From an uncultured Oscillospiraceae bacterium (lineage in GTDB: Bacteria > Bacillota > Clostridia > Oscillospirales > Oscillospiraceae), in contig CALXEH010000027.1 in NCBI GenBank assembly GCA_944387285.1, forward strand, positions 1-32,568: 32,568 bases of DNA, in the 5' to 3' direction. Each line of letters begins with the position of its first letter. Position 1 is the first letter of the stretch. Of the stretch, positions 6,757-16,269 are shown one piece after another. The notes under the pieces are model-generated. The model had not been told where the DNA came from. It saw nothing but the letters and a program-made list of their open reading frames with translations, and ran no database searches. The translations under genes and the position numbers were made by a program.

Positions 6757-8036
6757 TTCGCCCCGCCTCCTTCCTCAGGCTCCGGCAGGACCCGGCAGAC
6801 CAGCTTAACTATGCGGTTCTGGTGCATCTCCGACACCGTCACGGACAGGCCCTCGTACTCGAAGCTCTCCCGCTCTTCCGGTATCCTGTCAAACTGCTCG
6901 TAGGCCCACTCGCCCATGAGCTTATACTCTATGCTCTCGTCCTCGTGCTCGGGCTCGAAGTCCATGCGGTCGAAGACCTCGCCGACGGTCAGCGCCGCGT
7001 CTACCTCGTACCTGCCGCCGCCCAGGGGCACGAAGCTCTCCTCCACGACGTCGTCCTCGTCCCAGATCTCACCCACGAGCTCCTCCAGGATGTCCTCCAC
7101 CGTCACTATGCCGAGCGTGCCGCCGTAACTGTCCATCACCACGGCCATGTTCAGCTTCTTCTGGCTCATGACCGACAGCAGCTCGTCTATCTTCATGCTC
7201 CTCGGCACGAAATAGGCCTCGTCCAGCAGCGCGCGCAGGCTCACGGACGCGCCCTGCCTCAGATAGGCCCTTATGTACTTGCGTATCTGCAGTACGCCGA
7301 CGATGTTGTCTATGCTGCCCTCGTACACCGGCAGCCGCGAGTGGCGCTGCTCCTTGATGAAGGCCAGCACCCGCTCCTGTTCCCATTCGAGGTTTATCGC
7401 CGCGACGTCCACGCGCGCCGTCAGCACCGTCTCCACCGTCAGCTCCGCAAACTGCAGGGCCGAGCTCATAAGCTCGCCCCGCTCGGAATCGAGCGTGCCC
7501 TCGTCCGTCATGTCCTCTATGATGTCGTAGAGCTCATCCTCCGTCACCGAGACCTCGGGGTCGCCCTTCGTCAGGTTCGAGGCCGCATGCCCTATCGCCG
7601 TCAGCGCCGCCGATATCGGCGTGAAGATCAGCATGAAAAAGCTCAGCGAAGCCGCAGTCTGCAGGCAAAACCTCTCGCTGTACTTCTTCGCTATCGACTT
7701 CGGCAGCATCTCGCCCACGAAAAACACTACGGCCGTCGTGACTAAGGTGCCCGCAGCGACCGCAGAAATGCCCCATTTGCGCATCACGAGCACCGTCACG
7801 ATGGCCGCGACGGTTATGTGTACTATATTGGTGCCTATGAGGACGGTCGTTATAGCCTTGTCGAAGTTATCCAAGACTAACAGCGCCCGTTTCGCCCTGT
7901 GGTCCCCCTTATCGAGCCTGGTTTTGAGCCTGATACGGGAAACGGTCGCAAATGCTGTTTCGGCTATCGCAAAATACATGGCGAAGCCGAGTAGAATGAT
8001 GACTGCCAAGATAGACAATCGACTGCCTGTGTCCAT
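6753..8036 (-). CDS. CNNM/CorC-family membrane protein with CBS domains (first of a tandem pair)
   Basis: This is a 427-residue paralogue of the next gene with the same three-part layout: DUF21 membrane domain (about 1-155, with FAIAETAFATVSRIRL, IGTNIVHITVAA and GEMLPKSIAKK), CBS pair (HSRLPVYEGSIDNIVGVLQ and VMDSYGGTLGIVTVED), and a C-terminal CorC_HlyC domain. It belongs to the family linked to divalent-cation (Mg/Co) homeostasis. GGGAGTGA precedes the ATG. It is driven by a consensus promoter at 8075-8103. Divergence from its neighbour is large, so this is an old duplication or two subunits of a heterodimer rather than a recent copy. No M-box-like leader fits in the short 5' region. Confidence 0.9.
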   Translation of the reverse strand: MDTGSRLSILAVIILLGFAMYFAIAETAFATVSRIRLKTRLDKGDHRAKRALLVLDNFDKAITTVLIGTNIVHITVAAIVTVLVMRKWGISAVAAGTLVTTAVVFFVGEMLPKSIAKKYSERFCLQTAASLSFFMLIFTPISAALTAIGHAASNLTKGDPEVSVTEDELYDIIEDMTDEGTLDSERGELMSSALQFAELTVETVLTARVDVAAINLEWEQERVLAFIKEQRHSRLPVYEGSIDNIVGVLQIRKYIRAYLRQGASVSLRALLDEAYFVPRSMKIDELLSVMSQKKLNMAVVMDSYGGTLGIVTVEDILEELVGEIWDEDDVVEESFVPLGGGRYEVDAALTVGEVFDRMDFEPEHEDESIEYKLMGEWAYEQFDRIPEERESFEYEGLSVTVSEMHQNRIVKLVCRVLPEPEEGGGAK

Positions 8037-8074
8037 TTAGGACGTTCACTCCCATGAGATAAAGATTTCTTTGT

Positions 8075-8103
8075 ATTATAGCACCCGTACCGTATATTGT
8101 CAA
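8075..8103 (-). promoter_or_regulatory. Consensus sigma-A promoter for the CNNM pair
   Basis: On the minus strand TTGACA (8103-8098) and TATAAT (8080-8075) are 17 bp apart, a perfect consensus promoter. The -35 box includes the TGA stop codon of dnaE (8102-8100), so the promoter is nested against the end of the upstream operon. Confidence 0.9.
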
Positions 8104-11100
8104 TGCGGCGTGTATTTGACCACCACGTTGCTCTCGCCGAGCATTTCCTTGAGCTCGCGCACCAGGGAATCGGCGATGAGGCACTCCGCGCCGAGGCGGC
8201 GCTGCTGCGGGCCCACGACCATGATCATGCGCTCCTTCCCTGGGAACATCTCGCAGAGGAGCTCTATGCGGCGCAGCAGCCGGGGCTCTGCCTCGGGCAG
8301 CCTGAGCCAGAGCTTGCGCTCGGACTTGGGCGGCGCGTCCGTACCCAGCTCGTGCAGGTCGGACAGCGGCCGTATGGAATCGGCCATGATGAGCGGCTCC
8401 TTCTCGTCGCGGGCGGAGATGCGGCCCCAGACCAGGATGGCCGCGTTTTCGGAGATGTAGCCGCCGCTCTGGTCGAGCACCTTCTGGAAGGCCAGCAGCT
8501 CTATGGCGCCCGTGTCGTCCTCGAGCTGGACGTAGCACATGAGCTTCCCGGTCTTTGTCGTGCGCATGCGGTAGGACGAGACCACGCCGGCGACTATGAC
8601 GCGCTGCGTATCGCGGTACTGCTGCGGGCCCTCCTCGCTGTTGAAGTCCTCGAGGATGGAGCCGATGTTCACGGCCCCGGCTCTGCGCACGGCCTCCTTG
8701 TAGTCGTCTATGGGGTGGCCGCTCAGGTAGAGGCCCGTGGTTTCGCGCTCCATGAGCATTAGCTCCTGGCGGCTGAACTCCTCGACCTCCGGCACGGGCA
8801 CGGCCGAGCTGCCGAAGGCGCCCGCATCCGGCTCGCCCAGGCCGAAGAGGTCGAGCTGCCCGTCTATATTGTGCCGCCCGTCCGAGGCTATGCACTCGAG
8901 CACGGCGTCCGTCATCTGCACCAGCGCGCGCCGCTTGCAGCCCAGGCTGTCGAAGGCGCCGGCCTTTATCAGGCTCTCGACCGCGCGGCGGTTGAGCTCC
9001 TTGCCCGACATCCTGCGGCAGAACTCCTCGAAGCCGGTAAAGGGCCCGTTCAGGCTGCGCTCGTTCATGAGCTGCTGGATGAAGCGCTCGCCGATGTTCT
9101 TTATCGCCACGAGGCCGAAGCGGATGTTCCGGCCCACGACGGTGAAGCGCGCGTCGGATTCGTTCACGTCCGGCGGCAGCACCTTGATGCCCATTTCGCG
9201 GCATTCGGCGATGTACTCCGCCACCTTGCCCGTGGAGTCGAGCACGCTTGTGAGCAGGGCCGCCATGTACTCCGAGGGCCAGCGGCATTTCATATACGCC
9301 GTGCGGTAGGCCACCACGGCGTAGGCCACGGCGTGGGCCTTGTTGAAGGCGTAGCTCGCGAAGTCGAGGATCTCGTCGTAAATGCTGTTTGCCGTCGCCT
9401 CGTCCACGCCGTTTTTGATGCAGCCGGCTATGCCCCGGGCCTCGTCGCCATGGATGAAGGCCCGGCGTTCGGCGTCTATGACCTCGTGCTTTTTCTTCGA
9501 CATGGCCCGGCGTATCATGTCCGCCTGGCCCAGCGAGAAACCGGCCAGGCGCCGGAATATCTCTATGACCTGCTCCTGATAGACTATGCAGCCGTAGGTG
9601 ACCGAGAGTATCGGCTCGAGCAGCGGGTGCTTGTAGCGTATCTTCGCCGGGTCGGAGGAGCACTCCAGGAAGCGCGGTATGCTGTCCATGGGCCCCGGCC
9701 GGTAGAGGGCTATGACCGCGGTGATATCCTCGATGCTCTTCGGCTTCAGGCCCATGCAGACCGCCGTGATGCCCGTGGATTCGAGCTGGAACACGCCCGA
9801 GGTCTTGCCCGCCGAGAGCATGGCGAAGGTGGCCTCGTCGTCCTCGGGTATGGCGGAGACGTCGAAATCCTTCACCCTGCGGCGCACGAGCTCTGCCGCG
9901 TCCTCCAGCACCGTGAGGTTGCGCAGGCCGAGGAAGTCCATCTTGAGCAGGCCCAGGTGCTCCAGCGTCGTCATCGTATACTGCGTCACGACGCTCTCGT
10001 CGTTCCGCGCCAGGGGCACATACTCGTACACGGGCCGCTCGGTTATGACGACGCCGGCCGCGTGCGTCGAGGCGTGGCGCGGCATGCCCTCCAGCGCCCG
10101 CGCCGTGTCTATGAGCGAGCGCAGCTTCTCGTCGCTGTCGTACATCTCCCGCAGCTGCTTCGAGAGCTTCATCGCCTCGTCTATCGTCATGCCGATGGCA
10201 AAGGGGATCTGCTTTGCCACGGCGTCGCAGTCGGCGTAGCTAACGTCCAGCGCCCTGCCCGTGTCCCGTATTGCCGCGCGCGCGGCCATCGTGCCGAAGG
10301 TCACGATCTGCGCCACATGGTCCGAGCCGTATTTCCGGTTCACATAGTCTATGACCTCGCCGCGCCGGCGGACGCAGAAGTCTATGTCGATATCCGGCAT
10401 CGACACGCGCTCCGGGTTCAGGAAGCGCTCGAAATAGAGGCTGTATTTTATGGGGTCCACGTCCGTTATGCCCAGGCAGTAGCTGACCACGCTGCCCGCC
10501 GCCGAGCCGCGCCCGGGCCCCACGGGTATGCCGCGCCGCTTGGCGTAGCCGATGAAGTCCGAGACGATGAGGAAGTAGTCCACGAAGCCCATCTTCCCTA
10601 TCATGTCCAGCTCGTAGCGCAGCTGCTGCCTGACCTCGTCCCGGCCCTCGCCGTAGCGGCGCTCAAAGCCCTCGGCACAGAGCTTTTCGAGATAGGCCGC
10701 GCTGTCGCTCTCGCCCTCCGGCAGTTTGAAGCGCGGCAGGTGATAGTGCCCGAACTCAAAGTCGAAGCGGCACTTTTCCGCTATGAGGTTCGTGTTGTCC
10801 GCCGCCTCATCCAGGCCCGGGAAGAGCGCGCGCATCTCCTCCTCGCTCTTGAGGTAAAACTCCTGGGTCTCGAAGCGCATCCTGTCCGTGCGGTCCACGG
10901 TCTTGCCCGTCTGTATGCACATGAGGACGTCCTGGTAGTAGGCGTCCTGCTTTTCGATATAGTGCGCGTCGTTCGTGAGCGCGAGCGGGATGCCGGTCTC
11001 CTCGTGCAGCCTTATGAGCCCGCGCGCGGCGTCGTCCTCGTCGGCGATGCCGTGGCGCTGTATCTCGAGGTAGAAGTCCTCGCCGAAGGCCGCCCTGAGC

Positions 11101-11579
11101 TCCAGCGCCCGTTCCCGGGCCTCGTCGTAGCGCCCGGTGACTATCTTCTGAGGTATGTCCCCGGCCAGGCAGCCCGAGAGGCAGACCAGGCCCTCGGAAT
11201 GCTCGTACAGCAGCTGCCAGTCTATGCGCGGCCTGATATAGAAGCCCTCGATAAAGCCCATGGAGACGAGATAGCAGAGGTTCCGGTAGCCCGTCTCGTC
11301 CTTGCAGAGCAAAATGAGGTGGCTGTACTCCGAATCCAGGCCGTGCTCCTTCTCCGTCCTGTTCCGGGGCGCGACGTAGACCTCGCAGCCTATGACGGGG
11401 TGTATGCCCTCGCGCACGCAGGCCTCGTAAAAGGCAACGGCCCCGTACATGACGCCGTGGTCGGTGATCGCCAGGTGTTTAAAGCCCAGCTCCTTTGCGC
11501 GCTTCACCAGGGCCTCTATGCGGCAGGCGCCGTCGAGCAGGCTGTATTCCGTATGCAGATGCAGGTGCGTAAAGGCCAA
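8100..11579 (-). CDS. dnaE: DNA polymerase III alpha subunit
   Basis: This is a replicative-type polymerase of 1159 residues in the DnaE (not PolC) family. Order: PHP domain (HLHTEYSLLDGACR at residues 6-19; ITDHGVMYGAV), palm with the catalytic aspartates in PDIDIDF (about 393-399) and KMDFLGLRNLT (about 545), then RPGPMDSIP, the helix-hairpin-helix region, and a C-terminal OB-fold (VIVAGVVSSYRMRTTKTGK). The start is TTG at 11579, placed by AAGGAGGG six bases upstream; it begins 2 bases after the whiA stop. In Clostridia DnaE usually works beside PolC. It is the last gene of the hprK operon, and no terminator separates it from the next promoter. Confidence 0.96.
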   Translation of the reverse strand: MAFTHLHLHTEYSLLDGACRIEALVKRAKELGFKHLAITDHGVMYGAVAFYEACVREGIHPVIGCEVYVAPRNRTEKEHGLDSEYSHLILLCKDETGYRNLCYLVSMGFIEGFYIRPRIDWQLLYEHSEGLVCLSGCLAGDIPQKIVTGRYDEARERALELRAAFGEDFYLEIQRHGIADEDDAARGLIRLHEETGIPLALTNDAHYIEKQDAYYQDVLMCIQTGKTVDRTDRMRFETQEFYLKSEEEMRALFPGLDEAADNTNLIAEKCRFDFEFGHYHLPRFKLPEGESDSAAYLEKLCAEGFERRYGEGRDEVRQQLRYELDMIGKMGFVDYFLIVSDFIGYAKRRGIPVGPGRGSAAGSVVSYCLGITDVDPIKYSLYFERFLNPERVSMPDIDIDFCVRRRGEVIDYVNRKYGSDHVAQIVTFGTMAARAAIRDTGRALDVSYADCDAVAKQIPFAIGMTIDEAMKLSKQLREMYDSDEKLRSLIDTARALEGMPRHASTHAAGVVITERPVYEYVPLARNDESVVTQYTMTTLEHLGLLKMDFLGLRNLTVLEDAAELVRRRVKDFDVSAIPEDDEATFAMLSAGKTSGVFQLESTGITAVCMGLKPKSIEDITAVIALYRPGPMDSIPRFLECSSDPAKIRYKHPLLEPILSVTYGCIVYQEQVIEIFRRLAGFSLGQADMIRRAMSKKKHEVIDAERRAFIHGDEARGIAGCIKNGVDEATANSIYDEILDFASYAFNKAHAVAYAVVAYRTAYMKCRWPSEYMAALLTSVLDSTGKVAEYIAECREMGIKVLPPDVNESDARFTVVGRNIRFGLVAIKNIGERFIQQLMNERSLNGPFTGFEEFCRRMSGKELNRRAVESLIKAGAFDSLGCKRRALVQMTDAVLECIASDGRHNIDGQLDLFGLGEPDAGAFGSSAVPVPEVEEFSRQELMLMERETTGLYLSGHPIDDYKEAVRRAGAVNIGSILEDFNSEEGPQQYRDTQRVIVAGVVSSYRMRTTKTGKLMCYVQLEDDTGAIELLAFQKVLDQSGGYISENAAILVWGRISARDEKEPLIMADSIRPLSDLHELGTDAPPKSERKLWLRLPEAEPRLLRRIELLCEMFPGKERMIMVVGPQQRRLGAECLIADSLVRELKEMLGESNVVVKYTPH

Positions 11580-11581
11580 GC

Positions 11582-12493
11582 TCAGCCCTCCTTTTCAGCG
11601 CGTTTGCCCAGCTCCGTCAGTTTTTTCAGCCTGTGGCTCAGGCAGGACTTCGTCACCGCGGGGTTCGACAGCTGCGCCAGGTCCGACAGGCTCGCCGCGG
11701 GGTTGGCTATCCGGAGCAGGGCCGCCTGCTGCAGGCCCTCCGGCAGGCCGTCCAGGCCGTATTCGCGCTCCACGGCGCGTATCGCCGCCAGCTGCTCCTG
11801 CGCCGCGGCCACGGTCTTGTCCGCGTTCGCCGTGTCGCAGTTCACCTTGCGGTTTATCTCGTTGCGCATGTCCCGCTCTACCTTCGCGGACATGACATCC
11901 AGCGCCGCGACGGGCGCGCCTATGACCGTCAGGAAGTCCGCAATGGCCTCGGACTGCTTGAAATAGGTCACCTGGTTCGCGCCGCGCCTGGCCTGTCCCG
12001 ACTCGAAGCCCAGCTCATAGAGCAGCGAGCCCAATTCACGGCCCACGCTGGCATGGGCCGTCACGAGCTCGAGATGGTAGCTCTTCATGGGGTCGGTCAC
12101 GCTGCCGCCCGCCAGGAACGCGCCCCGCACAAAGGAGGCGCGGCAGCAGTCGCTCTCGAGTATGCCGAGATTTATGTGCAGGGCGAGGGTGTCCTCAGGC
12201 TCCATGTCGAAGGCCCGGAACACCGCCCTTATCTTCTCCGTATCCGTGATGAGGAAGCGCCGCTTGCCCCTTGCCCCGGGCGGCGGCAGCTCGTCAAAGC
12301 CCAGGTTGAAGGCGCGCTTGAACAGCCGCGGCAGCAGCTCTGCAAAGTCCTCGCTCGCCGTGACCAGACGTATTTCCCTGTGCTCAAAGGTGTTGCCGTA
12401 GAGCAGCGCGCCGTAGGCCATGGCCACGGCGCAGCATTTTTTCCTGGGCAGCTGACGGCAGAGCTCCGCCTTCACCTGCGACGCGAAGGACAT
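11582..12493 (-). CDS. whiA: WhiA sporulation/cell-division DNA-binding protein
   Basis: WhiA is a widely conserved Gram-positive DNA-binding protein tied to sporulation in Streptomyces and to division and chromosome segregation in Bacillus. Its 303 residues begin MSFASQVKAELCRQ, the usual start. The LAGLIDADG-homing-endonuclease-like domain includes CCRASFVRGAFLAGGSVTDP, and the C-terminal helix-turn-helix includes DLAQLSNPAVTKSCLSHR. GGAGG lies 7 bases before the ATG. It sits between yvcK and dnaE; yvcK-whiA is the standard pairing, while dnaE directly behind is less usual outside Clostridia. Confidence 0.96.
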   Translation of the reverse strand: MSFASQVKAELCRQLPRKKCCAVAMAYGALLYGNTFEHREIRLVTASEDFAELLPRLFKRAFNLGFDELPPPGARGKRRFLITDTEKIRAVFRAFDMEPEDTLALHINLGILESDCCRASFVRGAFLAGGSVTDPMKSYHLELVTAHASVGRELGSLLYELGFESGQARRGANQVTYFKQSEAIADFLTVIGAPVAALDVMSAKVERDMRNEINRKVNCDTANADKTVAAAQEQLAAIRAVEREYGLDGLPEGLQQAALLRIANPAASLSDLAQLSNPAVTKSCLSHRLKKLTELGKRAEKEG

Positions 12494-12505
12494 CCCAAAA
12501 CCTCC

Positions 12506-13504
12506 TCAGCCGTAGACCCGCGTGTGCGATTTCTCGTGGTAGAGCCTCAAGAGCTCCTTGGCCAGCGCGTCCGGGTCGTGGCGCACATAGCCCGAGGCCC
12601 AGCCGGCCACGGGCGCGCGCAGCAGCCCCACGCCCAGCTCGTGTACCTCGCGCTCGTCCAGCCTGACGGGTTCCGCGCCCTCCTTTTCGTACTTCTCGCG
12701 CAGCTCGGCCGGTATCTCCCGGTCGTTCGCCAGGCACCAGTCGAAGAGCCGCTCGCCCGAATTGGAAAACAGCGCCCCGATGTGGTCCGAGGCCGTGTAG
12801 CCCTCCGTCTCGCCGTCCTGCGTCATGACGTTCAGCACATAGATCCTGAAGGCATCCGACTCCGCCACCGCCTGGGCCACGCCCTCCGTCAGCAGGTTAG
12901 GCATGATGCTCGTATAGAGGCTGCCCGGCCCGAGCACGATCATGTCCGCCGCCCTTATGGCCTCTATCACCTGCGGCAGCGCCGGCGGGCGCTCGGGTAT
13001 GAGCCGCACGCGCAGGATGCGCGCGCCCAGGCTCTTTTTGAAATCCGCTATCCGAGACTCGCCCGTTATCTCGCTGCCGTCGTCAAACTCCGCGGCCAGG
13101 TACACGTTCTCGTTCGTCACGGGCAGCACCCGGCCCGTGATGGCCAGGACCTCGCTCATCTTCCGCACGGCCTCGTCGAAGGTGCCCGACATGCCGTTGA
13201 GCGCCGCGAGGAACAGGTTGCCGAAGCTCTGGCCCTTGAGGCTGCCCTCCGTGAACCTGTAGGCCAGCAGTTTTTCCATCGTGGGCTCCGTGTTCGCCAG
13301 GGCCTGGATGCAGTTGCGCACGTCGCCCGGAGGCGGCATGCCCAGGTCCTGCCTGAGCATGCCCGAGCCGCCGCCGTCATCCGCGACGGTGACTATGGCC
13401 GTTATGTTCTCGGACTGCCGCTTTAAGCCGCGCAGCATGGTCGAAAGCCCAGTGCCGCCGCCGATGACGACGATCTCCGGGCCCTGTCTCTGCTGTCTTC
13501 TCAT
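12506..13504 (-). CDS. yvcK: Gluconeogenesis factor YvcK/GlmR (CofD-like UDP-sugar-binding protein)
   Basis: YvcK (GlmR) binds UDP-GlcNAc and helps direct carbon into cell-wall precursors during gluconeogenic growth. The 332 residues show the CofD-like Rossmann start VIGGGTGLSTMLRGLK (about 13-28), VADDGGGSGMLRQ, PPPGDVRNCIQALA, and VLGPGSLYTSIMPNLL, all family hallmarks. The ATG follows AAGGGATGAG. It starts 4 bases after rapZ, and both share the cell-wall theme with murB upstream. Confidence 0.96.
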   Translation of the reverse strand: MRRQQRQGPEIVVIGGGTGLSTMLRGLKRQSENITAIVTVADDGGGSGMLRQDLGMPPPGDVRNCIQALANTEPTMEKLLAYRFTEGSLKGQSFGNLFLAALNGMSGTFDEAVRKMSEVLAITGRVLPVTNENVYLAAEFDDGSEITGESRIADFKKSLGARILRVRLIPERPPALPQVIEAIRAADMIVLGPGSLYTSIMPNLLTEGVAQAVAESDAFRIYVLNVMTQDGETEGYTASDHIGALFSNSGERLFDWCLANDREIPAELREKYEKEGAEPVRLDEREVHELGVGLLRAPVAGWASGYVRHDPDALAKELLRLYHEKSHTRVYG

Positions 13505-13508
13505 CTGC

Positions 13509-14366
13509 TCATCCCTTCTCGAGATCCCTGAAGCTCCGCGCCGTCTGGAAGCCCGCCTCCGCGAGCCTGTCCGCCAGCGCGTTCGTCACCGCCACGCTCC
13601 TGTGGCGGCCGCCGGTGCAGCCTATGGCTATGTTCAGATTGTACTTGCCCTCCTCCAGATACAGGGGCATGAGGAACTTCAGCATCGACACCAGCATCTC
13701 AAGGAAGCGCCTGGCGTCCCCGCAGGCGAGCACGAAGTCCGACACCGGCCCGTCCAGGCCCGAGAGCGGGCGCAGCTCCTCCACATAAAAGGGGTTCGGC
13801 AAAAACCTCACGTCGAAGACCAGGTCGGCATCCATGGGCAGGCCGTACTTGTAGCCGAAGGCCGTCACCGTGACGGCCAGCCGCCGGCCGCCGCCGCCGC
13901 TGGGCAGCAGCCCCGCTATCCTGGCCTGCAGCATGGCCGTCGTCAGGCCCGTCGTGTTGATGATATAGTCCGCGCGCTCGCGCAGCGGCGCCAGCAGCTG
14001 GACCTCGCGCCGCACGGCGTCCTCTATGGAGCCGCCCGCCAGCATGGGGTGCGGCCGGCGCGAGCTCTTGTACCTGCGCACGATCGTCGGCGTGTCCGCC
14101 TCGACATACAGTATCCGGTATTCCAGGCCCTGCTCCCAGAGCTTATCCAGCGCGTCGATGAGGCCCGGTATGCTCTCGCGCTCGCGCACGTCCGTCACCA
14201 GCGCCACGCGCTCGTAGCGGCCCCGCGTAGCTATGCACAGCTCCGCGAACCGCGGCAGCAGCGCCACCGGCATGTTGTCCACGCAGTAGTAATCCATGTC
14301 CTCGAGGATGTCCGCCGCCATGCTCTTGCCCGCGCCGGACATGCCCGAAATAATGAGAAACTCCAT
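13509..14366 (-). CDS. rapZ: RapZ/YvcJ-family nucleotide-binding protein
   Basis: The 285-residue protein is the YvcJ-type P-loop protein of Gram-positive bacteria, orthologous to RapZ, which in enterobacteria adapts RNase E to sRNA control of GlmS. Walker A is GMSGAGKS (residues 8-15), followed by DMDYYCVDNMPVALLP; the C-terminal domain ends with IGCTGGRHRSVAVTNALADR, the conserved sensor region. AAGGATTAAGG precedes the ATG. Without RNase E in Clostridia, the partner here is probably different; a link to amino-sugar metabolism with yvcK and murB is the reasonable inference. Confidence 0.95.
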   Translation of the reverse strand: MEFLIISGMSGAGKSMAADILEDMDYYCVDNMPVALLPRFAELCIATRGRYERVALVTDVRERESIPGLIDALDKLWEQGLEYRILYVEADTPTIVRRYKSSRRPHPMLAGGSIEDAVRREVQLLAPLRERADYIINTTGLTTAMLQARIAGLLPSGGGGRRLAVTVTAFGYKYGLPMDADLVFDVRFLPNPFYVEELRPLSGLDGPVSDFVLACGDARRFLEMLVSMLKFLMPLYLEEGKYNLNIAIGCTGGRHRSVAVTNALADRLAEAGFQTARSFRDLEKG

Positions 14367-14369
14367 CCC

Positions 14370-15287
14370 TTAATCCTTCAAGGTCCTGACCTCGGGCTCC
14401 AGCCGGATGCCGCTGCGGTCAAAGACGGTCTTTTGTATATGTTCCATGAGCCGCAGGACGTCCCCGAACGTCGCGCCGCCTCGGTTTATGACGAAGCCCG
14501 CGTGCTTTTCGGAGACCTGCGCCCCGCCTATGGCGAAGCCCTTGAGCCCCGCCTCGTCTATGAGCGCCGCTGCAAAGCCGCCGGCAGGCCGCTTGAAGGT
14601 GCTGCCCGCAGAGGGCATATCCAGCGGCTGCGAGGCCCGGCGCTTTTCCAAAAGCTCGCGCATCCGCGCCCTTATCTCCTCCGGCTCCTTCGGCGTGAGC
14701 CTCACGGTCGCCGCCGTCACGAGCCTTTCCGTGCCCTCGAAGGCGCTGTGCCTGTAGGAGAGCCCCAGCTCCGCGGCCGGCACGCTCCGCACGGCGCCGT
14801 CCGTTTCCGCGTACTCCACGCTCTCGAGCACGTCCTTCATCTCGCCCCCGTAGGCGCCCGCGTTCATGAACACCGCGCCGCCCAGGCTGCCCGGTATGCC
14901 GTGGGCAAATTCCAGGCCCGACAGGCCCTCGTTCGCCGCGAACACCGCGAGCTTTGCCAGCGTGATGCCCGCGCCGGCCCTTATCCGGCCCTCGCCAAGC
15001 AGCTCCGCGGCCGACATCGCCTCGCCCAGCCTGACCACGACCTTGTCGAGGCCCTCATCCGGGACGAGCAGGTTCGTGCCGTTGCCCATGAGCTCGAAGG
15101 GCGCGCCGCGCTCTGCCAGCAGCTTGAGCAGCGCCGCCGCCTCGGCCGCCGTCTTCGGGCAGCACATCAGCCGCGCCGGCCCGCCTATGCGGAACGAGCA
15201 GTGCGCGCTCATGGGCTCGTTTTCGCTCAGCTCCAGCCCCGGCAGCGCAGAGCGGATGCCGGCTATGAGTTCTTCGCTTACACGCAA
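14370..15287 (-). CDS. murB: UDP-N-acetylenolpyruvoylglucosamine reductase
   Basis: MurB is the FAD enzyme that reduces UDP-GlcNAc-enolpyruvate to UDP-MurNAc with NADPH, the second committed step of peptidoglycan precursor synthesis. In its 305 residues the FAD-binding part contains SFRIGGPARL, MGNGTNLLVPDEG and GIPGSLGGAVFMNAGAYGG; the catalytic serine is in SAGSTFKRP and the terminal glutamates in LEPEVR. This is the shorter type II form. The start is TTG at 15287, chosen for the GGGAGG nine bases upstream; it lies 3 bases after the hprK stop. Confidence 0.96.
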   Translation of the reverse strand: MRVSEELIAGIRSALPGLELSENEPMSAHCSFRIGGPARLMCCPKTAAEAAALLKLLAERGAPFELMGNGTNLLVPDEGLDKVVVRLGEAMSAAELLGEGRIRAGAGITLAKLAVFAANEGLSGLEFAHGIPGSLGGAVFMNAGAYGGEMKDVLESVEYAETDGAVRSVPAAELGLSYRHSAFEGTERLVTAATVRLTPKEPEEIRARMRELLEKRRASQPLDMPSAGSTFKRPAGGFAAALIDEAGLKGFAIGGAQVSEKHAGFVINRGGATFGDVLRLMEHIQKTVFDRSGIRLEPEVRTLKD

Positions 15288-15290
15288 GGC

Positions 15291-16235
15291 TCAGTACCTC
15301 CCGCCGTTGTCGATCATCATATCGTGCTCCTGGGCCAGCGCCACGGCGGCGTTGTAGCCCATCTTTTTCTGGCGGTTGTTCATAGCCGCGAGCTCCAGGA
15401 TGACAGCCAGGTTCCGGCCCGGGCGCACGGGTATCGTCACGCTCGGTATGCTGACGCCCAGGATGCTGGTGTACTCCGTGTCGAGCCCCAGCCGGTCATA
15501 GGCCTTGTCGTTGTCCCAGAGCTCGAAGTTCACCACGAGGTCCACATCGGTCTCGGGCTTTATCGCGCCGACGCCGAAGATGTGCCGCGCGTTTATGACG
15601 CCTATGCCGCGCAGCTCCATGTAATAGCGTATGAGCTCCGGGGCCGTCCCTATGAGGGTCTCCCGCGATATGCGGCGTATCTCCACCGCGTCGTCGGCGA
15701 TGAGCCTGTGCCCGCGCTTTATGAGCTCGAGCGCCGTCTCGCTCTTGCCCACGCCCGAGTCGCCCATGATGAGCAGGCCCTCGCCGTAGACCTCCACCAG
15801 CACGCCGTGCAGCGTCACCCTCGGGGCCATGGCGTTTTTGAGCATGCTTATGAGGTCGGCCATGAAGGTCGAGGTGTCCTCCTTCGTGCTCAGGAGGTTG
15901 CGGTCGTACTTCTCGGCCAGCTCGATGCACTCGGGCAGGGGCTTGGTGTCGTGGCAGATGATGAGCGCGCGCAGGTCAAAGCGCATGAACTGCTCCAGCG
16001 CCGCCCGCCTCGCCTCCGGCGCGAGGGTCTGCAGATAGGTGTTTTCGACCCGGCCGATGAGCTGTATCCTGTTCGGGTCAAAATAATCGTAAAAGCCCGC
16101 GAGCTGCAGGGCGGGCCGGTTGACGTCCGCGGTGTAGACCCGGACGGTGTCAAAGTCCTTCGCCGCGTGGATGACGTGCAGGTTCTGCTCCTCAACTATT
16201 TTTTTCAGGCTGACGGAATATTCCTCGCGCACCAT
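15291..16235 (-). CDS. hprK: HPr kinase/phosphorylase
   Basis: HprK phosphorylates (with ATP or PPi) and dephosphorylates Ser46 of HPr, the switch of carbon catabolite control in low-GC Gram-positive bacteria. The 314-residue protein has an N-terminal domain (1-130), Walker A GDSGVGKS (158-165) and the signature ELRGIGVINARHIFGVGAI. I start it at the ATG at 16235, where GGAGAAGGAGG lies 10 bases upstream; the in-frame start at 16298 would include the promoter itself. It is the first gene of the six-gene operon running to dnaE. Confidence 0.95.
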   Translation of the reverse strand: MVREEYSVSLKKIVEEQNLHVIHAAKDFDTVRVYTADVNRPALQLAGFYDYFDPNRIQLIGRVENTYLQTLAPEARRAALEQFMRFDLRALIICHDTKPLPECIELAEKYDRNLLSTKEDTSTFMADLISMLKNAMAPRVTLHGVLVEVYGEGLLIMGDSGVGKSETALELIKRGHRLIADDAVEIRRISRETLIGTAPELIRYYMELRGIGVINARHIFGVGAIKPETDVDLVVNFELWDNDKAYDRLGLDTEYTSILGVSIPSVTIPVRPGRNLAVILELAAMNNRQKKMGYNAAVALAQEHDMMIDNGGRY

Positions 16236-16269
16236 GGTGACGCAGCCTCCTTCTCCAAACTGTACCTCT

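Noticed and set aside
8871..11966. A 1031-codon open frame on the plus strand, opposite dnaE and whiA
   Set aside because: It mirrors the codon bias of the genes on the other strand. It has no ribosome site, and its product is a low-complexity string rich in Arg, His, Ala and Val with no domain.
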